A DNA stretch of 64,000 bases from Pararge aegeria (GCF_905163445.1 NC_053196.1:10813501-10877500); one strand, 5' to 3'. Shown: positions 49,401 through 59,440, counted from the first letter of the stretch. Translations and numbers: made by a program. Notes: generated by a model not told the origin, from the sequence alone.

Positions 49401-52400
49401 CGCAGGTAGGTTCTATCCACCTTCTATCCACGTTTCGGTCTTCTATCTTCATAAGTAAACACTGAGAATGTTTTGAATTAGTTTGTTTGGAAAAATAAAT
49501 ATGCTTTTGATTTACTATTTTTACAAGATGATTATGCTATGCTATGTATGCTTATGAAATATACTTATGCAGCCTTCAAAAGTATTTCGTAATTCCGTTA
49601 CACGTTGTATATTCCCTATATGTATAAATAATTGAATTTAAAAAAATATATATATATATTAACAAGCTACTATCTATCTATCTGGGAACCCGGTCGTGGC
49701 TACTTGTAGAGGAATGAAAAAATATACTATTCATTTAATATCCATATCATGAGTATGCATACAAAAAAGATATATTAGTTTTTATCAACGCAATTAAACG
49801 TTACTTTCTTAAACTGTCAAGGAAAACATCGTGAGGAAACCTGCACGCCTGAGAGTTCTTCATAATGGTCTCAAGGGCGTGTCCACACTTGTCCACACGG
49901 AGACTCAAGGAGACTCAAGCCCTGTAGTAGGCCGGTTATGATTAAATATAAAAACGTCTTCTTCTTTAAGGCTGTATCTATATATATAAAAGAGAAAGTG
50001 TGTGGGTATGTTCCGTATAGGCTCCGAAACTGGCGGATTTCAATGAAACGTTCAGGCAATCTCCGGATTGAACAGGCGAGTAATCCTGTAAAGTTTGGTG
50101 ACGATCGGAGCACTCCTATTTTTGAACTGTCAAACTGTCAAATAAAGCTTTATTTACTATGATGATATTCTATTGTTGGGTGTACATGGGTGCAGATAAT
50201 GATCTTCACCCGCTCGAGAAGAGAATAGGAGAGAATGAGAATGAGATGAGACTTAAATAAAATAAAGCAAAATCTAGCCCGGCGAAGCGGGCTGGGTACG
50301 CTAGTATTATATAAAAACTTATGCGACATAATCGACTTGTTTACACTTACTCATTTCCAGTTCAGATAACTTCGGCGAGGTAAAAGTTATAGCAACTTTA
50401 ATAGCATTTCCACTGCTCAACCTGCATAGTTGTTTATTAATTCCCTTCTTATTTTTCACTGGACCTTCTTCCACACACCCCGAACGATCCATGAGCACCT
50501 TACTGACATCGTTCTTCTTAATTTCTTGCACAGACTTGATAACGAACATACTTTCACCCATAGGAATCGATAACTCCAACTGCAGATCGACCGGACAGTC
50601 ACTGATGAGAACAAAGTGTTTTGTCAGCGATGACTTCTCTTGTATCGGTGGGAAAGTGACTTTGTTGACGCCATCGCAGGACAATGCTTGTATTTCAGGT
50701 AACTTGAAGTTAACGTCCACATTTCCTTTATATTCAGCGTCGCCATCTATCGATGAGTCCTTGAGGTACAGAGTGAACGGTAGATATGTGTCCATTTCTA
50801 TGTTAGATGTGACGTATATTGTGAAATTTTCCGTTTTCCTCGGCGATAGAAGGAGAGGGAATCGCGGTAACTCGATCGTAAGATCTCTGCTAACTGGATC
50901 ATCGAATTCGAATCTTGCCGTCAGCCAACTGTCGGTTAGCGTTTTAACTGAGATAGACACTGCGACACTTACACCTGTGTTTGAGAATATTTGCTTATGT
51001 TAAGGTGTGATCAAACTGAGGTGAATTCCATGCGGCGATTAGAGGAATTCGCCACCACAATTCGCTGTTAGACGACGCGATAGATTTCGTGCTAGTTTTC
51101 AAGACATCTAAACGAAGCCTTAGCCTCTGAAACTGTCGAGACTACCCGCTTGTAGCTTGGTCCTTATTGGAGAATCATGTCTCTTAATTTTGAAGAGAAA
51201 CTAAACTGTTGTTAGTAGACATAGAAGTGTCACTAGATTCAAGTAGTTTGCATTTTGTTCAAGTAGTTTAAGAAGAAGAAGAAACACTTTATTGCACCGA
51301 TAACATACAGGAAAAGAAACACTAAAGACTATACAGTAAACAATGTAGACATGCAAAGGTCGCCGTATTGCTGCAAGCAATCTCTAACAGGCAACTTTTC
51401 GTATCGCTTTAGTTTCGCGTCAATTGAGCTACTTTCGTGCGACTTTCTTTCCATCCCACGCGGTATTCGCCTCAGTTTGAACACAGGTTTACGTATTTTT
51501 TAGGATTTTTCCCACCAAAGATGCTTCAAATTAAGATGGGTTTAACCTAGAAGCCGATCTTTCTTAGCGTATTCTCAGAGCCCAAACAAACGCATAGGAA
51601 ACTTGAGAGCTATGAGGCAGCATTATTTATTCCATTAATATATAATCCATATTCTATCCAAACAGAATAAAAAACTGGTTAAATTATATTGTTCTAACAA
51701 AAATATTTAACGTATACAGGTTTTATCTTTATAGCATTTAACTAGAAACTTGTTTTTTTTAAATAGTTCTAAGAGAAACAGGGAATGAGAAAACCATTAA
51801 AAAACTTACCAACAAAACCTTCTACGTGACTCGTTGTAATTTCCGCCCATTGCTCTGCAAAATAAATTTTATAGATATTTATATACGTCCTAATACGACA
51901 ATTTCATGTTAGTAAATAATTTATAAAATTTACTCTAACTTTCGATCGACAAAGTCCAAACACAAAGGAGTTCTTATTAATGTGCCCGTTTTTGTTAAGA
52001 TTAAAAAGAAGGTATTTTCATTAAACCTGCGGAAATTTCTGTAGGTCTTTGCCGCTTGAAACGTTAATGGTAAACGAGCGAATGAATAGGGATTTCTTAT
52101 AGGTTTGAGAATGTAACTTGTCCAGTAAAATATCCCGCGAGTTTTCGCCGGTAGAAATCATACTTCTATGTCTAAATAGTACATTCTAGAATGTGTTTTC
52201 ATCACTGCTGGACTAAAGAGCCAGATAGGTTGGTGAACGCAATATATGGTAGCAGTAGTAACCACTGCTCGTTCTCTGTTGCATTCTTTCAGTCGGCGCC
52301 AATTGTATACGATAAAAGTGTTTCAGTTATTTATTTCCGGGTTTGCAGGCTGTTCATCATATAGACCCATTACCGCCCCACTACATGGCATGGGTTTCCT

Positions 52401-55400
52401 CCCACCAGTGGCGTGCACTTCATACATGCAGAAAAGCACTGCATACCCTAAAAATTTTCTATTACTCATAAACGGGAAGGATTTTTCCATTCTATGCCAT
52501 TTTCCTTCTTTATGCATACCCTGTTCAAAAACCCTGTGCACGCCACTGCCTCCCACAATGAAAAGGTGTTAAGGCCGTAGTCCACCTCGCAGGCCCAGTG
52601 CGGATTGGTGGACTCCACATCCCTTGAGAACATTATGTAGAACTCTCAGGCATGCAGGTTTCCCAACGATGTTTTCCTTCACCATTGAAGCAAGTGATAT
52701 TTTATTTACATAAAACGCACGTAACCTAGAAAAGTTAGAGGTGCGTTATGGGATTTGAACTCGGCCCCCTGGAAGTTAAGTCGAGCTCCTACCCACTGCG
52801 CTATCAAAGCTTCATTTGCAGGCTGTTAGTTTTTAGTAATATTGTTATGACAATTATAAACGTTCGGTTGTTAGTAAAAGGTATCAGTAGTTTTAGTGAT
52901 ATTCCCTCATAAGCAAAGCGAGACCCACAAACCTTTAGCCAACCCCTCCTGAGTGAAGCGCTTACGATTAAGCATCTCGTCCCAATCTACGGAACTATCT
53001 AACTCTCTATACCTTACACTTGGGGAGGGGATGCGAGATGAGTTACAGTCGCCTGAAAATAACTAAGCATTATCACTACCTTGTGAGTTGTCAACATTGT
53101 TGCTTATAAATTAATTCACAGGCATCTTCTCTTCTTTTTAGGGCCATAGATTTACAACAGTGGATCAGAAGTGTTTATGTTGGTCAACAAATACAAACAT
53201 AAAGAGTACCTATTAACTACAATCGGAAAAGTATACAATACATTCCATAAAGGTTTCCTCTATGACAATCTATAATTTTTTTTTAAATTTAAAAGTTTTC
53301 TTCATACTTTTGCCCTGGAAATATTATTGTCATAATAAAGTGTATTTTATGAACTGAAATATTAATATGATATTTTCATTGACACTTATTAACTTCAAAG
53401 AAGACTTGGTCAGAACAAGCTTATTTAAAGTCTCCCTCTCTCTTACTCGCGAAATATATTTTACAATGTCAATTTTGGCACCTTTCCGATTTAAAGCACT
53501 GTTTCCCAAATTTGTAACTAGATGACGCTATTACGATTCCATACAAATCGTAGTTAACATTCACGCGATCGAATAAGTAAACGTAGAAAATCTCACACAA
53601 GGCACCCTTCACTGATACACTTTGCGAACAGCGTCGTAATGTGAAAGTATCGGATTTCAGATAGATACCAAACAACCCTTAGAAGATGAAAGTAATAAAA
53701 TTTAATTGAAGCTGATAAATAGCACTGTGTACAACTGTGGAAGAAAAAATAATCATAAAGCAGGAAAAATTTACACACAATATACACAAATATTTAATAC
53801 AATACATACCTTTGCTTATAGAGAGTGGACTGTCCCCAGACTTGAAACTGGCAATGTTTTCCTGGACAGTACTGAGGGTTGACTGACTTTTGCTAGATGG
53901 CGATTTAGAACGAGTCATTCTAGGGCTTCTTAACTCCTCATCTGCACTGTTTTGTGCATTAGCAGAATGACGAGTGACGATGACACTAGGAATTATTTCC
54001 TTTTCACTTATTTTGAGTTTGTCAAGCGAGATCACAGTATTGACTGTTCCAGAAGAGCTTGCGGTGTCCGCGTTTTTAGTGTCTCTGAGATTTGTCACAT
54101 ATATATCCTTATTTGAATCTTTGTTCTCTAAAATGTTTACTTGCAGTTCAGTGAGTGGTTGCTTCCTATTAACTTGTTTAGTACGATTGTTTAATTGCAG
54201 CATTGCGGACACACTGATGTTTGATTCCTTTCCTGAAAAAAGATAAAGCTACTTAAGCTATTATAATAACTCATTTTGGCTTCCCATATGAAGGGTTTTT
54301 AAATGCATTTTAATTTTACTGGTGAAGAAAACTTCGTCAGGAGATCTGTGTGCCTGAGAGCTCACCATCACGTTCGATTCTCAAAGGTGTGTGGAAACAC
54401 AAAGGTGTCTGCCAATCCGCACTTAGCCAGCATGGTGGACTGTAGAAGGATAGCCAAGGCTGTAGCCTCAACCCTCCTCAATCCGAGAGGGGGCCGTCGA
54501 GAGTTTAATTTAAATATGGTATAAGGTTTGATTTTAAACTATGAGTTACTATATAATATTTCTCTACATTAATTATTCTGGGCCATTTGTATCAGCATCT
54601 TCTACTCCCCCAAATACATCTTAATGAGGCGAATAAGAGTTATATCTTCTCAAGAGGAATGAGAGTTGGCTGTCTCGGTAAAGTTCTGTACCAAACTCAG
54701 TTTTATTTTTATTGCAGAGCGAAATATTCTTTCCGGATGTTATATTTCACTGTTAGCACAGAAAAACACATATTCAGATAACTGTGTTTTTTTTAAATTT
54801 ATTTGTCAGCAATCTCACCTGAGGATGCAGTCTAACATAGTAGCTAACCTGTTACAGGTATGGCAGTTATATTAAACCCATATCCTCAATCGGTTTCTAC
54901 GCGACATCGTTCCGGAACGCGAATTCGCTTTGCAGCCCGTCTTTGTGGGGCGATGGTAACAAGCCACGGCCAAAGCCTCCCACCCCACTCTCACTCAGGA
55001 TGTTCGAACTTGGGACCTCCCGCTTACACCACAGCACTCACTTACTGTGCCTGGGAGGTTGCATTTTGCAATAACGCTAACAAAAAATAAATAAAATCTA
55101 TATACTGGTAAAGATAATGATGCAATTATATTCTTACCTAAATAGTCAGCAATTTTAGAAATGCTTAACGAATTCTCCATGGAAGTTTCTGTATCATCTG
55201 GAACCATGTGTAAATTTGAATGCAAGTTCCTAAGTAAAACATCTGCGGGCTTCGCAGAATTCATAAAAGGTTTTAGACTTGCATTCTGGTTTATCGTTTT
55301 ACCAGTACCCACTGTAGGTCCCTTAGAAGTACTGTTTATTGCATTGGTTTTAGCAGTTACGTCTTCATTAACGGTTTTTGGACTTTTTGGTACTGCAAAA

Positions 55401-55647
55401 ACAGGTGAATCTCCTTTGCTTGGGAACAAATTGGTCGCAACGGATTTTTCGTTTGCTTTTTCGACACGTGGCTGTCTCACTGGCACGCAGTCTAAAGTTT
55501 GATCCATTTTGTAATTGCCAAACGCGTTTGTTTGTGAAGTATACAGCATACCCATTGACGACACTAGAAAAGGGTTTGATAAAAACCTTTACTATAATTT
55601 AAATTTGTGTGTCATACACATCGCGATGGGTTGTTATAAGTTTTATG

Positions 55648-55678
<31 letters not shown>

Positions 55679-58600
55679 ATGCGCGCGTGGCGTGCGTGCA
55701 CCGTAGTCATAGTCGGTGGCTTCGTAACTTCCGAACGGCTGAACGATTTTGATTTACTTTTTTATTTGCTTAAAAGGTGATTTAGTTGAGACTGTTCTTA
55801 GCGATATTTGATGAAAATCAATCTCCAATTACCAAAAGGTATGCAAGCTACTTCATTCAAGTTAGGCGGCGACAAAATAACTACAGCTAGTTATTTTTGT
55901 TTACATCACAATTAACTATCGAAAACTATAATAAAACAAACCTTAACATACCTTCTGTAATACTTGGTCGATCTGGACTGTCAGTATGACCCAGTATATT
56001 ACCAATTTCAGGGCATCGATTTTTAAAATACGCTGATATGTTTGGTGCAGTCAATCTGAAATTAAAAGTTATTATTGAGAACAAAATATTGTTGTGATGT
56101 TATAATATTTAATACGCTTGTGTTTATGACTTACGACATGCTGTCTTGAATATTAATTTGAGTGCTCTGTTGTATGGGCAAACGGCCTTCCTTCAAAACA
56201 TATGACGCTTCAGCCGCAGTTAGGTCTTTCTGGAATTTATTTATTATCGTTATATATACAATGTGTAAATGAAAACCGAAATATTCATTCGTTTTGCAGG
56301 GCAGTGTCGAACTTGGCCAGAAGCAATTAAAAAAAAATGAACCCTTGGCCATGGTGAGTGGAAGAGTTTTGCCCAAGACCCCCAATAGTCCAGATTTATT
56401 TACCAAAGGTAACCTTGTAATCTGACAAATTCTATATCCGATGATAAGATTATATTTGTTATAATCTTTTTCAACATGGATTATCTAAAAATATTCAATA
56501 AAAAAAAATAACAAATTACCGGGGGTACAGGGTTAGACAGGCACCAGATTACCAAGGGTCCACTGTATTTGCAATAATTATTATAAACACCTTGCTAAGA
56601 TTTACGCAATTATTTAACATTTCTCTGTTATACTGCAAAATATTTAATTTTTCACTGCACATGTGTAGATTATGATGTAGCTTAAATATTTTACAGTAAA
56701 TAAAACTGCCATGTTGTCATAGTAGTTAGCATAACAACATGGCATCAGAAGGTCCAGGGTTCAAATTCCAGGTTAAGCCACACCAGGCTAAATAAAAAAT
56801 TTTATTAATTTAAATTTACTTACAGTTGTTTAATAATTGTCAAAGCCACCTACCTGCCTGCATTGAGCAGCAAGGTCTATGTCTTAAAATTTTCTCCTAT
56901 GAGAGGAGGCGTGTGAAATATAGGCTGATGAATGTTGGTATAATGTCCAGTGTGCACTTACTTTGGAGTGAAATGAGTAATTTGTTGCAATAGAATGTCT
57001 CATAAGATCCTGTATCTCACAAGTCTGTTTGTCCATGTGATTTGTGATATTGTCTATGGACATAGAATGACGGCCATACTCTTCAAAAGCTCTGGATGAC
57101 CCAGGATCTTGGTTATTGGCATTATCTGCTTCTGTAGACCGCCCTGTCATTTCACCAGGGTTAAATGCACTCTAAAAGATAAAAAGTATCCAATATTAAA
57201 GCTGGCAATTTTTTTTTTATTTCCCTACAAGTTGGCCCTTGTCTGGAATCTCACCTGCTGGTAAGTGATGATGCAGTCAAAGGTGTAATCAAGCTAATCT
57301 GTTAGGGGTATTGTAGAAATATAAGCCCATACCCCTAATCAGTTTCTACATGACATCATACCGGAATTGTTAGCAGCACATATTTGTTGGTAGGGTAACT
57401 AGCCACAGGCAAAGCCTCCCATCATACCAGACTAGAGAAAATTCAGAAATTATGAGTTCCCAAATTGCCACTACTACCCTAGGGAGGTCATCAAAAATTT
57501 TAATACTTGTGCCCACCACATCACCACCACCACCACCTTGATTACTATAACAATCTAAACTAGTAAGTAACAGCATTCATTTTATTTATAAAAAAAAAAA
57601 ACAGCATCATATAATTACATTATCAAGAAAGGCCTATCATATAATTACATTATCATGAATGATGGCATCAAATTGCTTTCATACTATACAGTAACACAAA
57701 ATCAATGTATAAAGCTATTTTCTTACATAACTGTATTATGAACTAGTATTATCTTAACTTTCATTTAAGTTATTTAAGCTTGATTTAACTATTAAATATC
57801 TCAGAAAATTTAAGTGTCACATAAAAAGAGCTACCCTACACAGTAGACAAATATAACAGAAATCATTTAAATCAATTTCGAATCATTTTATTCTTTATGT
57901 TACTGTATCCAAAGAGATTAATTCGAAACTTTACTTACTGATTTACTTAGTGAAATACTCCCAAGGCCAGATTCACCAAAACCTGCAATAATTTTTATTC
58001 ATCATCATCATTGTAATCATACCGACTCACCAGTGGCGTGCACTGGATTTCTTACCAGGGTATGCATACAGCAGGGAAATTACATAAAATGGAAAAAATC
58101 CTCCTCCTTATATCCTTATACTGGCTATATTTCAATTTTAGGGTATGCAGTGCTTTAGTGCATGTATGAAGTGCACGCCACTGCGACTCACGGGCACTTG
58201 TCTCCTAACACAATGAGAAGGGGTTAAGGCCAATTAATTTAATTAGTGTTATTCAAAGCAAGCTGTTTCCTGCTGCCCATCTTTTATAAAAGAAGGTCTT
58301 AGCAAGCCTTCTTTGATGCCAGGTTTGGTACCAGATTAGACCATTGTAAACTTGAAATACAACTAACATAACTATTTTAGGATTTTTTTTATAGTGATTA
58401 TTGACGAACCAAGCAGATGGCTGATCTGATGGTAAGTGGAAAACCGTTTGCTATATAATAGACTAACACTCGCAGAGCATGCACAGAACACATCTTACAA
58501 ACTGCCACCATGTGTCCGTCCACCTGAGGCATAGGTGTTAACATCTTTAGACCGGGAAATAGCAATGCTGCGTTGGCGGCTCAAATAGGCTTGGTGCTAC

Positions 58601-59040
58601 TATTCCCCCGGACAATATCTGTCACAAAAAGCTCATTTACTACTTAAAACTCGATCAATTTGTCCGTCTGTAGCCATAGGATGTTATACATTAGGATGTT
58701 AGCTATCCACTAGACCAAAGAGGCGGTATAAAAAATACTTAAAAGCATACCGATAAAACAGGAACATACCTTCTATATGTTCCAAGTCCAGTATTCCAGA
58801 TGATGCACAGTTAGTACCTGTTTGGTTTGACGTATTCTGATTCTGATCGCGACTTACATTGCTAAAAAATGATAAAAAAAAAGTAAAAATATTGCTAAAG
58901 CATCGCATATAATATAGAGAAAGACAGGCGTACCTTTCTGCTTCATCATTTGTTAAGACTTTGCGGTACAAACTAAACGATTTATCTTCGGCAAAATGCA
59001 TTAATCGCTGGATTTTATTTGGTGTTAAAGGATTATCCAT
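40411..59040 (-). CDS. spd-2: Spd-2 / CEP192-like centrosome scaffold protein, 17 exons
   Basis: Coding exons: 59040-58934, 58861-58770, 57982-57939, 57171-56962, 56229-56135, 56055-55952, 55563-55138, 54232-53810, 51854-51810, 50974-50351, 48920-48780, 47904-47715, 47344-46981, 46235-46070, 43562-43367, 42470-42338, 40545-40411. All introns are GT-AG and the 3,495 nt join in phase to 1,164 aa, close to the ~1,146 aa I recall for fly Spd-2. Residues 1-515 are Ser/Thr/Asn-rich and probably disordered, with a basic Ser patch (RSPRMTRSKSPSSKSQS). Residues 516-1080 are a chain of beta-rich, Ig-like modules; the one ending FAPNSCLPHAAAL (930-942) … RKIKLHG is a typical ASH/MSP-like block. The C-terminus is a short amphipathic helix and an acidic tail. 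The family recruits pericentriolar material and Polo/Aurora kinases to centrioles. The name rests on architecture and length; another ASH-repeat protein is the main alternative. The exon 15 acceptor was chosen for phase and fold continuity. Confidence 0.72.
40628..41000 (+). pseudogene. RTE-type LINE reverse-transcriptase C-terminal remnant
   Basis: It parallels the minus-strand copy at 59.45-60.14 kb: relics of RITQRVMERVM…, NEEIRRRTRVTDIAQLAKLK and QWAGHIARTNDGRW are readable on the plus strand, but the frame breaks near 40825. It ends in an ATGATG-rich tail near 40978-41000. It lies in the last intron of the Spd-2-like gene, antisense to it. Confidence 0.7.
41354..41407. repeat. 25-bp perfect inverted repeat with 4-nt loop
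   Basis: The left arm begins GGATCTTTAAAGGTAAGTGC and the right arm is its exact reverse complement, with the loop CTTT between them. It lies in the last intron of the Spd-2-like gene. The sequence around it shows no clear target duplication, so it is not obviously a MITE. A weaker pair, GCCTTAATC / GATTAAGGC, lies close by at about 41530-41575. Confidence 0.75.
41855..42098 (-). mobile_element. tRNA-derived SINE (family S), minus strand
   Basis: The reverse complement of the element at 21.4 kb: A-box words 'tggcgcagtgggcagcgacc' and a degenerate B box, then the body and an AATA-rich tail on the left. An internal 'taatctagtcatc' disrupts the usual 'gatggcgatgtg' 3' end. It lies in the last intron of the Spd-2-like gene. 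Confidence 0.7.
42698..42875 (+). repeat. LINE 3' tail (family G) ending in ATTC repeats
   Basis: It carries 'tggttgtctggaagaaattg', 'agcgataaggcgatcaaatt' and 'gtacaataaaaatgtattca', ending in ATTCATTCATTC. The same series appears at 46.79-46.96 kb and, truncated, at 43.26-43.37 kb. This is a common lepidopteran non-LTR 3' end. All three copies lie antisense in introns of the Spd-2-like gene. Confidence 0.55.
43262..43365 (+). repeat. Truncated family G LINE tail abutting a splice site
   Basis: It has 'caactgcctttctatgtgta' and 'gaacaataaaattatattct', then a TTCTA/TTCTATTCTA tail running right up to the end of exon 15 of the Spd-2-like gene. On the minus strand the donor (G then GTAGAATAG) is composed of the tail repeat. 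Confidence 0.55.
43709..43930 (+). mobile_element. tRNA-derived SINE (family S) lacking its B box
   Basis: The head 'cggccgattggcgcagtggg' is intact, but the sequence jumps from 'aaggccgtg' straight to 'aaaatttttgtgtgataaac', so the B box is deleted. The body and the ATTTATTATAT tail follow. The copy is probably dead. It lies in an intron of the Spd-2-like gene. Confidence 0.7.
44085..44155 (-). repeat. Family F LINE fragment, minus strand
   Basis: Read on the minus strand it gives 'ttcaagtaggcctaacataa' and 'gtacttttgaaacgtcaagt', matching the 5' part of the copy at 2590 in order. It is only about 70 bp long. Confidence 0.4.
44190..44757 (+). repeat. Family C repeat split by a family S SINE
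   Basis: The left part (44190-44345) has 'ccgatagcccacctgatgga' and 'cacagggcatgcaaggaaca'. The right part (about 44622-44757) has 'ctacaccggcaaccacgccc' and 'ttccccggacgagctctgtc'. Together they make one family C unit like that at 58.39-58.64 kb. The SINE between them accounts for the gap. Confidence 0.6.
44358..44622 (+). mobile_element. tRNA-derived SINE (family S) nested in family C
   Basis: A box TGGCGCAGTGG and B box GGTTCGATTCC are both intact. The body ends at 'ggggctagatgggtgtattg' and a TTTATTTATTTA tail. ATGTACTG occurs on both sides (about 44343 and 44613), consistent with a short target duplication, though the left copy is separated from the head by some bases. Confidence 0.75.
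45128..45292 (+). mobile_element. 5'-truncated family S SINE with A-rich end
   Basis: It begins inside the body ('tgggtgtatatctgtatatt'), runs through 'acccaagctacgcttacttt' and ends in a run of about 16 A. The tRNA head is missing. A short internal duplication ('agtacccataacacc') is visible. Confidence 0.65.
46348..46600 (-). mobile_element. tRNA-derived SINE (family S), minus strand
   Basis: Reverse complement of the family S element. The head at about 46600 reads TTGGCGCAGTGGGCAGCGAC, the B box is mutated ('ggttcgattacgac'), and the body and TATTC tail end at about 46348. It lies in an intron of the Spd-2-like gene between exons 13 and 14. Confidence 0.7.
46790..46960 (+). repeat. LINE 3' tail (family G) just downstream of exon 13
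   Basis: It matches the copy at 42.7 kb: 'agttgccttgaatagatcgc', 'tagtggataaggctaccaaa', then 'attcattcgttcatttatta'. The tail ends about 20 bp from the exon 13 donor of the Spd-2-like gene (46980). Confidence 0.5.
47435..47578. mobile_element. piggyBac-type MITE (144 bp, TTAA flanks)
   Basis: TTAA borders it at 47431-47434 and 47579-47582. Terminal inverted repeats of at least 40 bp start CCCGCGCCATTAAAGAATAG and differ at only two positions in the first ~43 bp, so almost the whole element folds on itself. CCC-type ends with TTAA duplication fit piggyBac-like elements. It lies in intron 12 of the Spd-2-like gene. Confidence 0.85.
47945..48195 (+). repeat. SINE family A, plus strand
   Basis: A weak tRNA-like head ('ggggaactagttcgaccccc') is followed by 'acatcgtgaggaaacctgaa' and 'tccaattggccagcc', and by a GGGATGATTATGATGAT tail. 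It is degenerate. It lies in intron 11 of the Spd-2-like gene. Confidence 0.5.
48255..48440 (+). repeat. Helitron- or LINE-related tail repeat
   Basis: It contains 'ctgggataaaaagtagccta' and 'actttcgcatttataatatt', a word pair that closes many lepidopteran interspersed repeats. There are no coding traces. The family is uncertain. Confidence 0.4.
49030..49200 (+). repeat. Family C repeat, 3' part
   Basis: It contains 'cctgaggcggagatgttaag', 'caccggccaccacgcctgct' and 'agcttggcggtagtactttg', then 'ctgtcacaaaaagcta'. The 5' half is missing. It lies in intron 10 of the Spd-2-like gene. Confidence 0.5.
49815..49945 (+). repeat. SINE family A, 3' part
   Basis: It contains 'ggaaaacatcgtgaggaaac', 'gcctgagagttcttcataat' and 'gtaggccggttatgat'. 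A short local duplication (GGAGACTCAA, twice) replaces the usual middle. It lies in intron 10 of the Spd-2-like gene, just before the Helitron. Confidence 0.5.
49977..50304 (+). mobile_element. Non-autonomous Helitron (328 bp)
   Basis: The 5' end is TCTATATATATAAAAGAG and the 3' end is a GC hairpin (AGCCCG…CGGGCT, 50276-50293), then GGGTACG and CTAG. The flanking bases are A on the left and T on the right, with no target duplication. These are the defining Helitron features, and the 5' sequence is the kind seen in lepidopteran Helitron-like elements. It has no Rep/helicase coding. It ends 46 bp from the exon 10 donor of the Spd-2-like gene. Confidence 0.85.
52200..52820 (-). repeat. SINE family A, long copy with tRNA head, split by a MITE
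   Basis: The head is at the right: on the minus strand, 'agcgcagtgggtaggagctc' (A box) and 'gagttcaaatccc' (B box). The body words ('tgcaggtttcccaacgatgt', 'gtccacctcgcaggcccagt') lead left to 'agacccattaccgccccact'. The MITE at 52406-52548 interrupts it. The leftmost 200 bp ('tgctggactaaagagccaga') is a family D-like extension and may be a separate element. Confidence 0.65.
52406..52548. mobile_element. hAT-like MITE copy 3 (143 bp), nested in SINE family A
   Basis: Ends are CAGTGGCGTGCA / TGCACGCCACTG, and the flanking duplication CCTCCCAC is perfect (52398-52405 and 52549-52556). Removing the element and one duplication restores the uninterrupted SINE word 'tcctcccacaat' found at 20.09 kb. 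It lies in intron 8 of the Spd-2-like gene, in inverted orientation relative to copies 2 and 4. Confidence 0.92.
54305..54515 (+). repeat. SINE family A, plus strand, degenerate
   Basis: It contains 'actggtgaagaaaacttcgt', 'gtgcctgagagctcaccatc', 'gccaatccgcacttagccag' and 'ggtggactgtagaagg'. The GAT tail is lost. It lies in intron 7 of the Spd-2-like gene. Confidence 0.55.
54815..55065 (+). repeat. Dispersed repeat family B, best-preserved copy
   Basis: The series is 'gaggatgcagtctaacatag', 'agctaacctgttacaggtat', 'ggtttctacgcgacatcgtt', 'ccggaacgc' and 'aagccacggccaaagcctcc', ending in a tRNA-like complement ('cttgggacctcccgcttaca'). That ending hints that family B is a SINE whose head is on the right. 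It lies in intron 7 of the Spd-2-like gene. Confidence 0.5.
55648..55760 (+). repeat. GTGC microsatellite leading into a dispersed repeat
   Basis: GTGC/TGCG repeats run from about 55648 to 55701 with two interruptions, followed by 'taacttccgaacggctgaac', a word common to several lepidopteran transposon tails. It lies in intron 6 of the Spd-2-like gene, about 85 bp upstream of the exon 7 acceptor. A related microsatellite-plus-repeat junction occurs at 28880-28960. Confidence 0.5.
57215..57560 (+). repeat. Dispersed repeat family B, plus strand
   Basis: It contains 'ctgctggtaagtgatgatgc', 'aagctaatctgttaggggta', 'cagtttctacatgacatcat', 'accggaattgttagcag' and 'gtaactagccacaggcaaag', then 'ctaccctagggaggtca' and an ACC microsatellite (about 57510-57537). 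It lies in intron 3 of the Spd-2-like gene. Confidence 0.5.
58000..58240 (-). repeat. SINE family A fragment, minus strand, split by a MITE
   Basis: The left piece (58000-58030) has the ATC tail; the right piece (58192-58240) has 'gggcacttgtctcctaacac' and 'aatgagaaggggttaaggcc'. Joined across the MITE they form the standard family A sequence. It lies in intron 2 of the Spd-2-like gene. Confidence 0.6.
58031..58183. mobile_element. hAT-like MITE copy 4 (153 bp), nested in SINE family A
   Basis: Ends are CAGTGGCGTGCA / TGCACGCCACTG with a perfect flanking duplication CGACTCAC (58023-58030 and 58184-58191). The body words 'ccagggtatgcatacagcag' and 'gggtatgcagtgctttagtg' match copies 2 and 3. 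Confidence 0.92.
58385..58660 (+). repeat. Family C repeat, nearly complete
   Basis: The word order is 'gatggtaagtggaaaaccgt', 'gcagagcatgcacagaacac', 'tccacctgaggcataggtgt', 'cggctcaaataggcttggtg', 'ctgtcacaaaaagctc'. It serves as the reference for the split copies at 1.4 and 44.2 kb. It lies in intron 2 of the Spd-2-like gene. Confidence 0.55.
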
Positions 59041-59204
59041 TGTATTCCACTTATTTTTTGAAAGCTTATAAATATTATTGTAAACCGACCATTCGATTTA
59101 TTTCAAAAGCTGAAAACGTTGAAAAACACCACAGACCAGTTATCATTTCAGATTGACACTTGATGCCTAGGGTTTACATCCTAATTAAAAAAAGTACTCG
59201 TGAC

Positions 59205-59440
59205 TATTGCCAATCCCTATCCCTACTAATATTAAAAAAATCAATGTAAGTTTATTTGTCACCCTTTCACGCTAAAACTACCCCGATCCTCATGAAACTT
59301 TGTACACAGAGTTAGACTCTTCCAAGAATATGTGAGGATATTTTTTATCCCAACATTAAGCTCGGTTCCTTTGGGAGAGGGGATGAGTGTTTGACGATTT
59401 TACACCATGACTCCGATAAATTTTAACCGATTTAAATAAT
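59205..59440 (+). repeat. Dispersed repeat upstream of the Spd-2-like gene
   Basis: It contains 'cctactaatattaaaaaaat', 'caccctttcacgctaaaact', 'cgatcctcatgaaactttgt' and 'acacagagttagactcttcc', a well-known type of lepidopteran interspersed repeat. It abuts the LINE tail at 59456. It lies 165-400 bp upstream of the Spd-2-like start, so it could sit in or near the promoter. Confidence 0.45.
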
